A stretch of 64,000 nt of DNA from Candidatus Sphingomonas phytovorans (GTDB lineage Bacteria > Pseudomonadota > Alphaproteobacteria > Sphingomonadales > Sphingomonadaceae): NCBI GenBank assembly GCA_029202385.1, contig CP119314.1, positions 3,598,501 through 3,662,500 on the forward strand, written 5' to 3'. Under the pieces are notes generated by a model. That model searched no databases. It was not told the DNA's origin and saw nothing but the letters and a program-made list of their open reading frames with translations. How positions within the stretch are numbered: position 1 is the first letter of the stretch; each line of letters begins with the position of its first letter. Both the position numbers and the translations under genes were made by a program. Shown in pieces: positions 33,493 to 42,756 of this stretch.

Positions 33493-35499
33493 TCAGAAGC
33501 CGATCGTCGCCATGCCGCCCGGCTTCGCCGCCAGTTCAGCCTCGAGCCGGGCGAGCAGACCCCCGGTGGAGAACGGCCCGGCCACCTTTGCCTGCCGCGC
33601 GACGACCGCGAAGTCGCCGGGCGTCAGCGCGCCGAGCCGGGCGAGGCCGGCGGGCGCCGGGCAGCCGAAGAAGCGTTCGAACGCACGCGCCGCCGACTCG
33701 GCCGACAACGGATTCAGCGCCAGCTTGAAGGTGAAGCGCCGGAGCGCCGCCGGATCGAGCCGCCGCTGGTCGTTGGTCGCGGCGAACACCGGCAACGGGT
33801 GACGGTCGAGCCAGGTCAGCAGTTCGTTCACCTGACTCACCTCCCAGCTCGTCCGCGCGGTCTGCCGGTCGAACAGCAGCGAATCAGCCTCGTCGAAGAA
33901 CAGCACGCTGCCCTCCGCCGCGGCATTACGAAACGCCGCCGCGATGTTCGCCTCGGTCTCGCCAATCCATTTCGACAGCAGGTCGGACGCGCGCCGAGTC
34001 GCGAGCGGCCGGCCGAGCCGTTCAGCCACCTCGCCCGCGAGCTGGGTCTTGCCGGTACCCGGCGGGCCCGCCAGCAGCACCGAGAAGGCGAGCGGCGCGC
34101 CCGGGCGGGTCAGCCGCTCGACCAGCCCTGCAATGGGCGTGTCGCATTCGAACAGCGACAGGTCGACTCGCCCGGGCGTCTCTGCCAGCGTTACCGCCTG
34201 CCCCCGAAGCGACCCGACCAGCGCCCGCGCCACGCGCTCGTCGTCTCCGGAAGCGGCACCGGCGATCCGCGCGGCACGCAGGGCGACGCGCGCGACGCTG
34301 GGCGTTTCCGGCGCCTGCCGCGCGAGCGCGGACAGGTCGTCGCCGATCGCGCTGTCCTCCATCGACGCCATGCGCGCCAGCACCCGGTCGCGCTCGCGCC
34401 CGCGCGGATGATCGAGCTTCAGCACGAAGCTCATCCGGCGAAGATAGGCCGAATCGACATTGTCGATCGCATTGCTCGTCCAGATGACCGGCACGCCGTT
34501 CGTCTCCAGCATGCGGTTGACGAAGATCTTCGACCCGGCACGATTGGCGAAGCGCTTGCCGCCATCGACCTTGTTCGCGTCGCCGATCAGATCCTCAAGC
34601 TCATCGAACAGCAGCAGCGCGCGATCGTCGCGCTGGAGCGCCCGCTGCGCGCGGAGCAGCGCAGCCACGCGCTCGTGCCGGCGCGGCTCGGTGCCGTCGC
34701 AGTCGGCCTCGCCGACCGCGTACAATGCAGCGCCGACATGAGCGGCGAGCGCACGGGCAAGCTCGGTCTTGCCGACGCCAGGCGGCCCATGGAGCAGCAC
34801 GTTGATGCCGCAGGCGCGCGACTCGACAGCCCCGGCGAGCAGCCGCGCGACGAAATCGACGTCACCCCGCATCGCCGGGAAATCGGCGAGCGCGAGCGCC
34901 GCCTGCTGCCTTTTGCCGGCCAGTGCCTCGATCAGCCGTTCGGGATCGTGCCCGCCACGCGCGAGCAGGCTTTCGAACCACCAGCTCGCATCGAACGACA
35001 CGCCGCCGCCATGCGCCATGTCGACCTCGAACAGGCCGAGCTGCACCGCCATGCTGGTGCGCGCCACCGTGCCGGCATGGACCGCATCGGCGCCCGCCAG
35101 CATGCCGGCGACCCGGGCCATATCCTCATGCGCCATCTCAAGCGCCCAGCGCAGCCGCGCGATGCGGGGATGGAAGGACAAGGCCAGCCCCGCCTCAAGC
35201 ACCGCCCGGTCCTGGTCGCCCAGGCTCAGCACCGTGGCGATGTTCTCCGCCGCCCCGGCCAGCTCGGCCGGCAGCGGGTCCTCCGCCATGTCGGCGAGCA
35301 TCGTCGATAGCTTCGCCCAGCTGATCTTGCGCGCCTCTCCCCTGGGTGCCCCCGCCTTCGCACGGCTCTTCGGCCCCGGCCAGAAGACCGCCCTGTTCTC
35401 TTCCACCCATTCGAGCAGCGCCTGGCCGGCGCGCCCATCCTTCGTCAAAGTCGCGCGCAGCATCGTTGCCAGGCGCCGCGACGTCACCGTCGTGCCCAT
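33493..35499 (-). CDS. ATPase with two AAA modules
   Basis: 668 residues. A helical N-terminal region (1-200) precedes two AAA modules: Walker A GPPGVGKTELA near 238 with Walker B LLLFDELEDL near 297, and Walker A GPPGTGKTQLA near 478 with Walker B SVLFFDEADSL near 540. Arginine-finger-type residues follow each (YLRRMSF and ALRRFTF). It resembles the CDC48-like AAA proteins of proteobacteria, but the N-terminal domain is distinct. No protease or partner gene is adjacent; function unknown. Confidence 0.88.
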   Translation of the reverse strand: MGTTVTSRRLATMLRATLTKDGRAGQALLEWVEENRAVFWPGPKSRAKAGAPRGEARKISWAKLSTMLADMAEDPLPAELAGAAENIATVLSLGDQDRAVLEAGLALSFHPRIARLRWALEMAHEDMARVAGMLAGADAVHAGTVARTSMAVQLGLFEVDMAHGGGVSFDASWWFESLLARGGHDPERLIEALAGKRQQAALALADFPAMRGDVDFVARLLAGAVESRACGINVLLHGPPGVGKTELARALAAHVGAALYAVGEADCDGTEPRRHERVAALLRAQRALQRDDRALLLFDELEDLIGDANKVDGGKRFANRAGSKIFVNRMLETNGVPVIWTSNAIDNVDSAYLRRMSFVLKLDHPRGRERDRVLARMASMEDSAIGDDLSALARQAPETPSVARVALRAARIAGAASGDDERVARALVGSLRGQAVTLAETPGRVDLSLFECDTPIAGLVERLTRPGAPLAFSVLLAGPPGTGKTQLAGEVAERLGRPLATRRASDLLSKWIGETEANIAAAFRNAAAEGSVLFFDEADSLLFDRQTARTSWEVSQVNELLTWLDRHPLPVFAATNDQRRLDPAALRRFTFKLALNPLSAESAARAFERFFGCPAPAGLARLGALTPGDFAVVARQAKVAGPFSTGGLLARLEAELAAKPGGMATIGF

Positions 35500-35729
35500 T
35501 GTCTCATCCGTCTTGCCGCGCGCGGACGCAGCTATGGCGTCGGGTTGCGGACTCTATGGTTTTTGGGATTGAACATGCCGGGTCCGACGACCCGGCCGGG
35601 CGCGACTAGCGCTTCGGCGAGGTCCGGACGGCGGCGGGATCAAGCCCGAATATGATTGCCGTGGCGAACATGTCAGCCTTCCTGCACCCCGATATTAGGG
35701 CGGGTGGCGCACTAGGCGCGCGCTTGGGG

Positions 35730-35921
35730 TTAGTCAAGCGAGGGATCGGGGTCGCGCCGGGCGCCGTCGAGCGTGCGGTCGAGCCGTGCCTGCTCGTCCC
35801 GGGCCGCCCGCTTGTCCTGGCCAGAGCGGCCGAACTGAAGGCGATTGGCCGAGGCTGCTGCGTCCTTTGCCGCGCGGGCGCGGGCCTTGCGGGCGATGCG
35901 GAGGTTGATGATCTCGGCCAT
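35730..35921 (-). CDS. DUF4169 family protein
   Basis: 63-residue, highly basic, Ala/Arg-rich protein: MAEIINLRIARKARARAAKD..ANRLQFGRSGQDKRAARDEQ..LDGARRD, which is the DUF4169 pattern of alphaproteobacteria. It is mostly one predicted helix. An upstream in-frame ATG adds five residues (MYLKP), but MAEIINLR is the family N-terminus. Function unknown. The 230-nt gap between it and the AAA gene holds no recognisable feature. Confidence 0.8.
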   Translation of the reverse strand: MAEIINLRIARKARARAAKDAAASANRLQFGRSGQDKRAARDEQARLDRTLDGARRDPDPSLD

Positions 35922-36012
35922 GGGTTTGAGATACACGCAAACCCAATGGCCTCACAATTCCTCCCTCGCGCGGCTGCCAGGGGATGCACACATCTCGCGT
36001 GAGTGTCTTAAA

Positions 36013-36188
36013 TCCTTCTCCCCCTGTGGGAGTTTTGCCCGACGATCGGCAAAACTGGTGGCCGAGCGCAGCGAGGTCGGATGAGGGGGAGTGAGGTTCG
36101 GGACACTGGTCAACGAGTGTCCTCCTTACCCTTCCCGTCGTGAGAGCGATGGGCCCCTTCCCTCTCCCACAAGGGGAGAGGGAGAAAG
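36013..36188. repeat. Compound palindromic repeat between DUF4169 and smc
   Basis: Left side CCTTCTCCCCCTGTGGGAG, a GTTTTGCC..GGCAAAAC hairpin, then GGTGGCCGAGCGCAGCGAGG and ATGAGGGGGA. On the right, a GGACACT..AGTGTCC hairpin, a TTCCCGTC.. stem, and CCCTCTCCC..GGGGAGAGGG. The outer CCTTCTCCC/GGGAGAAAG ends pair. It belongs to the same CCCTCTCCCC/GGGGAGAGGG superfamily as the DUF559 repeats but contains no gene. It fills most of the 320-nt gap downstream of smc. Confidence 0.8.
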
Positions 36189-36241
36189 AAAGCCTTGCGA
36201 TGTGTGAATCGCTTATCTTCGGGGAGGGGGAGGATTTTGTG

Positions 36242-39200
36242 TCACGCCGCCGCCAGCAGGTTTTCCGCACCGCCGAGATCGACCGAGACCAGGCGGCTCA
36301 CGCCCTGCTCGATCATCGTCACGCCGAACAGCCGGTGCATACGGCTCATCGTCACCGCATTGTGGGTGACGATGAGATAGCGGGTCGCGGTTTCCCGCGT
36401 CATCGCGTCGAGCAGGTCGCAGAAACGCTCGATATTGGCGTCGTCGAGCGGCGCGTCGACTTCGTCGAGCACGCAGATCGGCGCCGGATTGGTGAGGAAC
36501 AGGCCGAAGATCAGCGCGACGGCGGTCAGCGCCTGCTCTCCGCCCGACAACAGGGTGAGCGACTGGAGCTTCTTGCCCGGCGGCTGCGCCATGATCTCAA
36601 GCCCCGCCTCAAGCGGATCGTCCGAATCGATCAGTTCGAGATGCGCCTGGCCGCCGTTGAACAGGGTCGTGAACAGCCGGCGGAAATGCCCGTCGACCGC
36701 CTCGAACGCGGCGAGCAGGCGCTGGCGCCCCTCGCGGTTCAGCGTGCCGATCGACCCGCGCAGCCGGTTGACCGCGAGACCCAGTTCCTCCCGCTCAGTA
36801 GCGTTACCGACGCTCGCCGCTTCGAGTTCGGCCAGCTCGGTCTCGGCGACGAGATTGACCGGCCCGATACGCTCCCGATCGACCAGCAACTTGTCGTGCG
36901 TCGTGGATTCCTCCTGCGGCGGGCCGACCTTGTCGGCCTCGAAACCGACCCGCTCGGGCAACAGCACCGAGGGGCACTGGAAGCGCTCGCCCGACAAACG
37001 GTTCATCTCAAGCCGCCGGGCCTCCTGATTCTCCGCCCGTGCCGCGGCACCCGCCCTGGCCTCGCGCGCTTCGGCGAGGGTCTCGCTCGCCGCCCGGGCA
37101 GCTTCCTCCGTGAGGCGCAGCGCGACCTCGGCCTCGCGCTCGGCCACCATCGCTGTCTCCGCCTCGGCGCGGGCGGTGCCATGGGCGGCCTCTAGCGCCG
37201 CGATCTCGGCGGCGAGCACGGCCGGCTTCCCGGCAAGGTCAGCCGCTTCCTGCGCCAGATCGGCCTCGCGCTTGTCCATCTCGGCGATTCGCCGCGCCGC
37301 CTCGCCCGCGCGGTTCTTCCAGCCCTTGCTCTCGGCCGTACCAGCGGCAAGCCGCTCCCGATCCTGCCCGATCGCGCGATCGAGCGCCGTCCGCTCGGCG
37401 CGGGCGGTGGCGACCGTGATACGCCTGGCCTCAGCCTCGGACGATAGCACCGCAACCCGTTCGCGCGTGGCGCTGCCGTCAGGGAGCGCTGCCTTGACCT
37501 CGACGGCGCGCGCGACCTCACCCTGCGCTTCTTCATGCTCCGCGACGATGCGCTGTCGACGGGTATCGAGATCGGCACGCTGCGCCTCGATCCGCTCGAT
37601 CTGGGCAGCGGCGCGATCCTCGGCGCGCGCCGCATCGCGGGCATTGGCCTCGGCGCCTTCGAGCAGGCGGCGGGCATCGACCGCGGCGCGGCGCGCCTCG
37701 GCGATCGCTTCGTCGATCCGCGTAAGCTCGGCATCGCACGCATCGACCGCGCGGACCGCCGCCGGCCGCGCCGCCTCGATCGCGCGCAACCGGTTCATCC
37801 GTTCGAGCCGTGCAGCCGCCTCCGCGCCGCCCGATTTCGCGACATAGCCGTCCCAGCGGCGAAGCAGGCCAGCGGTGGTGACCAGACGCTGGCCGACGGC
37901 GAGGGGCTGACCAGCATCGCTGTCGGCAACGAAGATCTGCGCCAGCCGACGCGCAAGCGCCACCGGCGCCGTGACATGCGCCGCCAGCGCGACCGTGCCC
38001 GAAGGACCGGAAGGATCGCCCGGCGCGGGCGCGGCGCCGGCCCAGTAACGCTCGGCAGTGGCATCGAGCCCTGCTTCGAGATCGTCTCCCAAGGCGGCCG
38101 CCAGCGCGCGTTCATACCCCGGATCGGCGCGAAGCTGGTCGAGCAGGCGATCCTTGCCGTCACGCCGCGTGGCCTTGGCCAGAGCCGCCGCCTCGCTGTC
38201 AAGCGCGCTCAGCTCCGCATGGGCGCCGGCCCGCGCCGACTGCGCCCGGTCGCGCGATCCGATCGCCTCACGCTCGCTCGCGTCGGCCCGGGCGAGCGCG
38301 GTGCGCGCCGATTCGGCATGGCGGAGCGCCTGCGCGCGCGCCTCGGCCGCCTTGTTCTTCTCCGCGACAAGCGGCGCCGGATCACCAAGGGCTTTCGCCT
38401 CGGCCGTCACCCGCCCCAGATCGCGCTCGCTTCGGTCGGCGCGCGTGCGCGCGGCGGCCAGCGCCGCCTCGGCCACCCGCGCGTCAGCCGCCTCGCTTGC
38501 CTGGGCAGCCAGCGCCTGGGCCAAAGCGACCTCCGCATCGCGGGCTGCGCGCTCAGCCTCGGCAAGCGCTGCGTCGAGCTGCGGCGACCGCGCCGCCGCG
38601 CCGGCGATGCGCGCCTCAAGCTCCTTCGCTTCATCGGCAAGCCGCGCGATCGCCTCCGCCGCGTCGCTGGCGAGCGAGCCTTCCCGTACCCGGTCCTCGG
38701 TCAGGCGCGCGCGACTGTCGGCAAGATCGGACAAGCGCCGTTCGGTCGCGGCAAGCTCGGTGCGGAGCGTCGCAAGCCGATGCCCGGCCTCGCTGGCCCG
38801 GTCCCGCGCTGCCTGCGCCCCGGCGCGGGCAGCCGCCAGCTTCTCGGTCGCTTCGGCCTGATAGGCGGCCGCCGCACGCTGCGCCTCGGCAGCCTCGGCG
38901 ACGCGGGTCTCGGCCGCCGCCGCCTCGGCCTTCGCAGTGTCGGCCGCGGTCGACGCCTCGCGCCAGCGGGCGAAGATCATGCGCGCCTCCGCCACCCGGA
39001 TCTGGTCTGACAACAGGCGATAGCGCTCGGCCTGGCGCGCCTGGCGCTTCAGCGCGGCAGCGCGCGCGTCCTGGTCGGCGATCACCTCGTCGAGCCGGGT
39101 CAGGTTCGCCTCGGTCGCGCGGAGCTTCTGCTCGGCATCCTTGCGGCGGACATGAAGGCCGGCGATCCCCGCCGCTTCCTCAAGCATCGCCCGGCGCTCG

Positions 39201-39643
39201 GCCGGCTTGGCGGCGATCACCGCGCTGATCCGGCCCTGGCTGACCAGGGCCGGACTGTGCGCGCCGGTCGCCGCATCGGCGAACAGCAGGGCGACATCCT
39301 TGGCGCGCACGTCGCGTCCGTCGATCCGGTAGGCCGAGCCGGCCCCGCGCTCGATCCGGCGGACGACCTCGGTCTCCTCCCCGGTGATCTCGGTCAGGAT
39401 AGAGACCTCGGCGAAATCGCGCGCAGGGCGAGTCGAGGTGCCGGCGAAGATGACGTCATCCATGCCGGCGCCGCGCAGCGACCGGGCCGAGGTTTCGCCC
39501 ATCGTCCAGCGCAGCGCCTCCAGAAGGTTGGACTTGCCACAGCCATTGGGGCCGACGATACCGGTCAGCCCCGGTTCGATGCGCAGATCCGCCGGGTCGA
39601 CGAAGCTCTTGAAGCCCGTGAGCCTGAGCCGTTTGATCTGCAC
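36242..39643 (-). CDS. smc: Chromosome segregation ATPase SMC
   Basis: Condensin core subunit, 1133 residues. Order: N-terminal ATPase with Walker A GPNGCGKSN (31-39), a long Ala/Glu/Arg-rich coiled coil, hinge near the middle (DGKDRLLDQLRADPGYERALAAALGDDLEAGLDA), a second coiled coil, then the C-terminal ATPase with signature LLSGGEQALTAVALIF and Walker B CVLDEVDAPLDDAN. No scpA/scpB nearby. The DsbA-like genes just upstream (39674-41129) are on the same strand and may share its transcript. Confidence 0.97.
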   Translation of the reverse strand: MQIKRLRLTGFKSFVDPADLRIEPGLTGIVGPNGCGKSNLLEALRWTMGETSARSLRGAGMDDVIFAGTSTRPARDFAEVSILTEITGEETEVVRRIERGAGSAYRIDGRDVRAKDVALLFADAATGAHSPALVSQGRISAVIAAKPAERRAMLEEAAGIAGLHVRRKDAEQKLRATEANLTRLDEVIADQDARAAALKRQARQAERYRLLSDQIRVAEARMIFARWREASTAADTAKAEAAAAETRVAEAAEAQRAAAAYQAEATEKLAAARAGAQAARDRASEAGHRLATLRTELAATERRLSDLADSRARLTEDRVREGSLASDAAEAIARLADEAKELEARIAGAAARSPQLDAALAEAERAARDAEVALAQALAAQASEAADARVAEAALAAARTRADRSERDLGRVTAEAKALGDPAPLVAEKNKAAEARAQALRHAESARTALARADASEREAIGSRDRAQSARAGAHAELSALDSEAAALAKATRRDGKDRLLDQLRADPGYERALAAALGDDLEAGLDATAERYWAGAAPAPGDPSGPSGTVALAAHVTAPVALARRLAQIFVADSDAGQPLAVGQRLVTTAGLLRRWDGYVAKSGGAEAAARLERMNRLRAIEAARPAAVRAVDACDAELTRIDEAIAEARRAAVDARRLLEGAEANARDAARAEDRAAAQIERIEAQRADLDTRRQRIVAEHEEAQGEVARAVEVKAALPDGSATRERVAVLSSEAEARRITVATARAERTALDRAIGQDRERLAAGTAESKGWKNRAGEAARRIAEMDKREADLAQEAADLAGKPAVLAAEIAALEAAHGTARAEAETAMVAEREAEVALRLTEEAARAASETLAEAREARAGAAARAENQEARRLEMNRLSGERFQCPSVLLPERVGFEADKVGPPQEESTTHDKLLVDRERIGPVNLVAETELAELEAASVGNATEREELGLAVNRLRGSIGTLNREGRQRLLAAFEAVDGHFRRLFTTLFNGGQAHLELIDSDDPLEAGLEIMAQPPGKKLQSLTLLSGGEQALTAVALIFGLFLTNPAPICVLDEVDAPLDDANIERFCDLLDAMTRETATRYLIVTHNAVTMSRMHRLFGVTMIEQGVSRLVSVDLGGAENLLAAA

Positions 39644-39673
39644 CCGGCGGTTACCCCCTGCCCCGCCCCGCCG

Positions 39674-40423
39674 TTACAGCGCGCCCGCTGTCTTCAGCGC
39701 GGGCTGGAGCGATTTCCAGTCAGCCACATTCGGCACTACATCGCCATTGACGATGAAGGTCGGCGTGCCCTGGATCTTGAATTGCTGGTTCGCCGCGTCC
39801 GTGTTCTTCGCGATCTCCTCGAGCATCTTCGGGTCGGCGAGACACTGACGCGCCTTGGCGTCGGGCACGCCGCGCTGCTTCACGAAATCGATATAGCCGT
39901 AGAATTGCGCGAGATAGGTCACGATCTGGGCCGGCGGGGCGTTCTGCAGCCGGGCCTGGTCCGCCTCGGGAATCTTCTCCGTCTTGCCGATCAGCTGCTG
40001 CTGCGAGAGCATCATCTGCTCGAGCATCGGGAAGAATTGCGCCGGCTCGACGCAGTGGCCAAGCAACATCGGGCCGATATCGGCCTCGGCATGGATCGGG
40101 TAATCGCGGAATTCATAGGACAGCTTGCCCGACGCGATCGGGCCGCTCTTCAGCGCGGGGAAACCCTCAGCATCGAAGGCGGCGCAATGCGGGCAGGTGC
40201 GCGAGCCATATTCGATCAGCTTCACCGCCGCATTGGGATTGCCCATGCGATAGCCGCCCTCGGGCGTCTTGGAGACGGTGTCGACCCAGCTCTTGCCCGC
40301 GGGCGCCGCGACGGTCGCGGCCGGAGCGGCCGCAGGCACGGTGCTGTTGCCACCGGTACCGCCCGAGCCGCAGCCAGCGAGGATCAGGGCCGGCAGAGCG
40401 GCATAAGCGATGCGGAATCTCAT
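39674..40423 (-). CDS. DsbA-like thioredoxin-fold lipoprotein
   Basis: 249 residues with a lipobox (ALPALILAGC) and a Gly/Ala-rich linker. The DsbA/DsbG-type domain has the active site RTCPHCAAF and the cis-Pro segment IQGTPTFIVNG. The helical insert is present. Predicted to act in the periplasm on disulfides; CPHC is the oxidising DsbA version. ATG 40423 begins the signal; the frame is open upstream without similarity. It has a paralogue immediately upstream (40452-41129). Confidence 0.9.
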   Translation of the reverse strand: MRFRIAYAALPALILAGCGSGGTGGNSTVPAAAPAATVAAPAGKSWVDTVSKTPEGGYRMGNPNAAVKLIEYGSRTCPHCAAFDAEGFPALKSGPIASGKLSYEFRDYPIHAEADIGPMLLGHCVEPAQFFPMLEQMMLSQQQLIGKTEKIPEADQARLQNAPPAQIVTYLAQFYGYIDFVKQRGVPDAKARQCLADPKMLEEIAKNTDAANQQFKIQGTPTFIVNGDVVPNVADWKSLQPALKTAGAL

Positions 40424-40451
40424 TGGTCTCTCCGTGTTGAAATTACTTGAA

Positions 40452-41129
40452 TCACTTGGCACCGGCCGCGCGGAGGCTCTTTTCCAGCACCGCCCATTCA
40501 GTGGTCTCGATCGTCTTGCCATTGAGCTCGAATGCCGGCGTACCCTTGATCTTCGCCCAGGCGCCATCGGCATTCTTCACCACCACCGCCAGTTCGGCTG
40601 GATCGTTAAGGCAGGCCTCGATCGCCGCATCGTTCATTCCCCGGCCGCGCATGATGTCGCTCAGGCCCGATCCGTCGGCCATCGCGCGAAGCTGCGCCGG
40701 CTGGGGATAGGCAGCGATTCGCGCGCCATTGACCGATTCGAAGCGGCCACCGCGCGTCACCCAGTCCTCCTGGACCGCGAAGATCGCATCGGTGGTGGCG
40801 AAAAACCCCTTCGGGCCGGTGCACCGCGCGAGCAGGGCGGCCGTGAGATCGAGCTTGTCGCGGATAGCATTGCGCAGTTCGACGCTGGTCGAGCCGGAAC
40901 GCACCATCTGCCCGCGCAGCACGTCCCGCGATTCCGACAGGAAGTGGCCGCAATGCGGGCAGGTGTAGCTGATATATTCGACCAGCTTCACCTTCGCCCT
41001 GGGATTGCCGATGACATAGCTGCCGTTCGGCGCCTTGCTCACGGTCGTGCTCCAGTCGTGGCCCTGGGCCGTGGCGATCGAGCCGAACCCGACGAGCGCA
41101 AGCAGGGCAGGCAACAGATAGCGCATCAT
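40452..41129 (-). CDS. DsbA-like thioredoxin-fold exported protein
   Basis: About 225 residues with a cleavable signal peptide (MMRYLLPALLALVGFGSIATAQG) and the active site SYTCPHCGHF followed by a DsbA helical insert and IKGTPAFELNG (cis-Pro). A sibling of the next gene downstream, from an old duplication, and the pair is common in sphingomonads. Unlike its sibling it has no lipobox, so one is soluble and one membrane-tethered. Starts possible at 41153, 41129 or 41126. Confidence 0.9.
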   Translation of the reverse strand: MMRYLLPALLALVGFGSIATAQGHDWSTTVSKAPNGSYVIGNPRAKVKLVEYISYTCPHCGHFLSESRDVLRGQMVRSGSTSVELRNAIRDKLDLTAALLARCTGPKGFFATTDAIFAVQEDWVTRGGRFESVNGARIAAYPQPAQLRAMADGSGLSDIMRGRGMNDAAIEACLNDPAELAVVVKNADGAWAKIKGTPAFELNGKTIETTEWAVLEKSLRAAGAK

Positions 41130-41149
41130 TCCCCCATCGATCCTTCCGT

Positions 41150-41689
41150 TCATTCTTCCGCCTGCCCGATCACCGGCGGGCCGCGCGTCGCCGCGACGCC
41201 CGCCGCCAGCGCCTCAAGCACCGCCTTCAATTCAGGGTCGGCGATGGTGCGCAGGCTTGCGCCGAGCTCGACCGGCACCGGTCGGAGCGAAGGCGGCGCT
41301 GCGCGCGGGCGCGGCGGCGCGACGTCCCCCTGGCGGATGTTCACCCGGGCTATGGCGCCATAGCCGAAGAAGCGGTTGACCCGCTCGACGATCTCAGGCG
41401 CGATATGCTGCATCATCGTCGCATGGGCGCCGCGCACCACCAGGTTGAGCGTGCCGCCGGTGCGCTCGCCCTGCGGAAACTTGATCGATTCGGGCGCAGA
41501 TACCCCGGCATAGCGAGTGCCGACGATCTCGGGCCAGCGGCTGACGATCGCACTCTGCACGAAACCGAATTTGCGAAAAGCGGCGCGGCCGATATCGGGC
41601 AGGAGCTCCGAAACGGCGCGCGCGCGGCCGCCGCGCGGTTTTTCCGCCTTGGGCTCCGGCCTGGGAGCGGGCACGCCACGCTTGCTCAT
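41150..41689 (-). CDS. DUF721 protein, DciA-like
   Basis: 179 residues. The DUF721 core (LLPDIGRAAFRKFGFVQSAIVSRWPEIVGTRYAGVSAPESIKFP ... TLNLVVRGAHATMMQHIAPEIVERVNRFFGYGAIARVNI) matches DciA, the helicase-operator protein that loads DnaB in bacteria lacking DnaC. N-terminal Lys/Arg-rich extension and C-terminal helix are as in alphaproteobacteria. Start MSKRGVP at 41689, or M at 41701. Its stop overlaps the frame of the DsbA-like gene start, and it is divergent from mutY with about 26 nt between. Confidence 0.87.
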   Translation of the reverse strand: MSKRGVPAPRPEPKAEKPRGGRARAVSELLPDIGRAAFRKFGFVQSAIVSRWPEIVGTRYAGVSAPESIKFPQGERTGGTLNLVVRGAHATMMQHIAPEIVERVNRFFGYGAIARVNIRQGDVAPPRPRAAPPSLRPVPVELGASLRTIADPELKAVLEALAAGVAATRGPPVIGQAEE

Positions 41690-41715
41690 TGTCACGTCCA
41701 TGCCATAGCGATGCC

Positions 41716-42756
41716 GTGCCCGCCAAGCTCCCTTCCGACATCGCCGGCTCGCTGCTCGACTGGTATGACCGCCATGCCCGCGATCTGCCGTGGCGCAGCC
41801 CGCCCGGCGCACCGCCGGCCGAACCGTATCGGGTATGGCTGTCGGAGATCATGCTTCAGCAGACGACGGTCGCGACGGTACGGCCGCGCTTCGAGGAATT
41901 CGTCGCGCGCTGGCCCGATGTCGAGTCGCTCGCACGGGCAAGCGACGCCGATCTGATGGCCGCCTGGGCCGGGCTCGGCTATTATGCCCGGGCGCGGAAC
42001 CTGATCGCCTGCGCGCGCGCGGTCGTCGCGGGGGGCGGGCGTTTTCCCGGGACCGAGCAAGGCCTGCGTTGCCTGCCCGGTGTCGGCGCCTATACCGCCG
42101 CGGCGATCGCCGCGATCGCCTTCGGGGAACGCGCGGTGGTGGTCGACGCCAATGTCGCGCGAGTCGTCGCCCGGCTGTTCGCGATTCCGGAACCGCTTCC
42201 GGCCGCGATGCCCGCCATCCGTGCGGCGACCGACTCGATCACTCCCGACGCCCGCGCTGGCGATTTCGCCCAGGCGATGATGGATCTCGGCTCGGCGATC
42301 TGCACGCCGCGCAATCCGAGCTGCCTGCTCTGCCCGCTCGCCGCCACATGCCGGGCCTTCGCGACGGGCGATCCGGAGCGCTTTCCGGACAAGAAGGCCA
42401 AGGCGACCAAGCCGCAGCGCTACGGCACGATCTTCTGGGCCGAGCGGGAGGGCCAGGTGCTGCTGGTGCGGCGGCCGCCCAAGGGATTGCTCGGCGGGAT
42501 GCGCGCGCTGCCGACCGGGCCATGGGTCGCGGCACCGCCAGGTCTCGACGATCAGCCGCTGGCCGCCGACTGGACGATGCTCGACGAGACGGTCGTCCAT
42601 GTCTTCACGCATTTCCGGCTTGAACTCGCGCTTGCGGTCGGGCGGGCCGAGGCGCATTCGAATGCCGGCGAGTGGTGGCCGGCAACCGATATCGAGTCGG
42701 CGGGGCTGCCGACGGTCTTCGCCAAGGCGGCGGCTGCGATCAGGAGAGCGGAATGA
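41716..42756 (+). CDS. mutY: A/G-specific adenine glycosylase
   Basis: Removes A mispaired with 8-oxoG. 346 residues from the GTG at 41716 (VPAKLPSDIAGSLLDWYDRHARDLPWR). The catalytic Glu is in WLSEIMLQQTTV, the HhH motif is LPGVGAYTAAAIAAIAF with the catalytic Asp in VVDANVARV, and the Fe-S cysteines are C-x6-C-x2-C-x5-C (CTPRNPSCLLCPLAATC). A NUDIX-like C-terminal domain recognises 8-oxoG (HVFTHFRLELAL). A TTG further upstream at 41689 would overlap dciA. Its stop overlaps the serine hydrolase start (ATGA). Confidence 0.96.
   Translation: MPAKLPSDIAGSLLDWYDRHARDLPWRSPPGAPPAEPYRVWLSEIMLQQTTVATVRPRFEEFVARWPDVESLARASDADLMAAWAGLGYYARARNLIACARAVVAGGGRFPGTEQGLRCLPGVGAYTAAAIAAIAFGERAVVVDANVARVVARLFAIPEPLPAAMPAIRAATDSITPDARAGDFAQAMMDLGSAICTPRNPSCLLCPLAATCRAFATGDPERFPDKKAKATKPQRYGTIFWAEREGQVLLVRRPPKGLLGGMRALPTGPWVAAPPGLDDQPLAADWTMLDETVVHVFTHFRLELALAVGRAEAHSNAGEWWPATDIESAGLPTVFAKAAAAIRRAE

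Noticed and set aside
35500..35729. Possible tRNA or small RNA between the AAA ATPase and DUF4169 genes
   Set aside because: No cloverleaf, conserved T-loop or terminator could be drawn.
37535..39010. 491-codon open frame antisense to smc
   Set aside because: Shadow of the coiled-coil region; Arg/Gly-rich with no recognisable fold.
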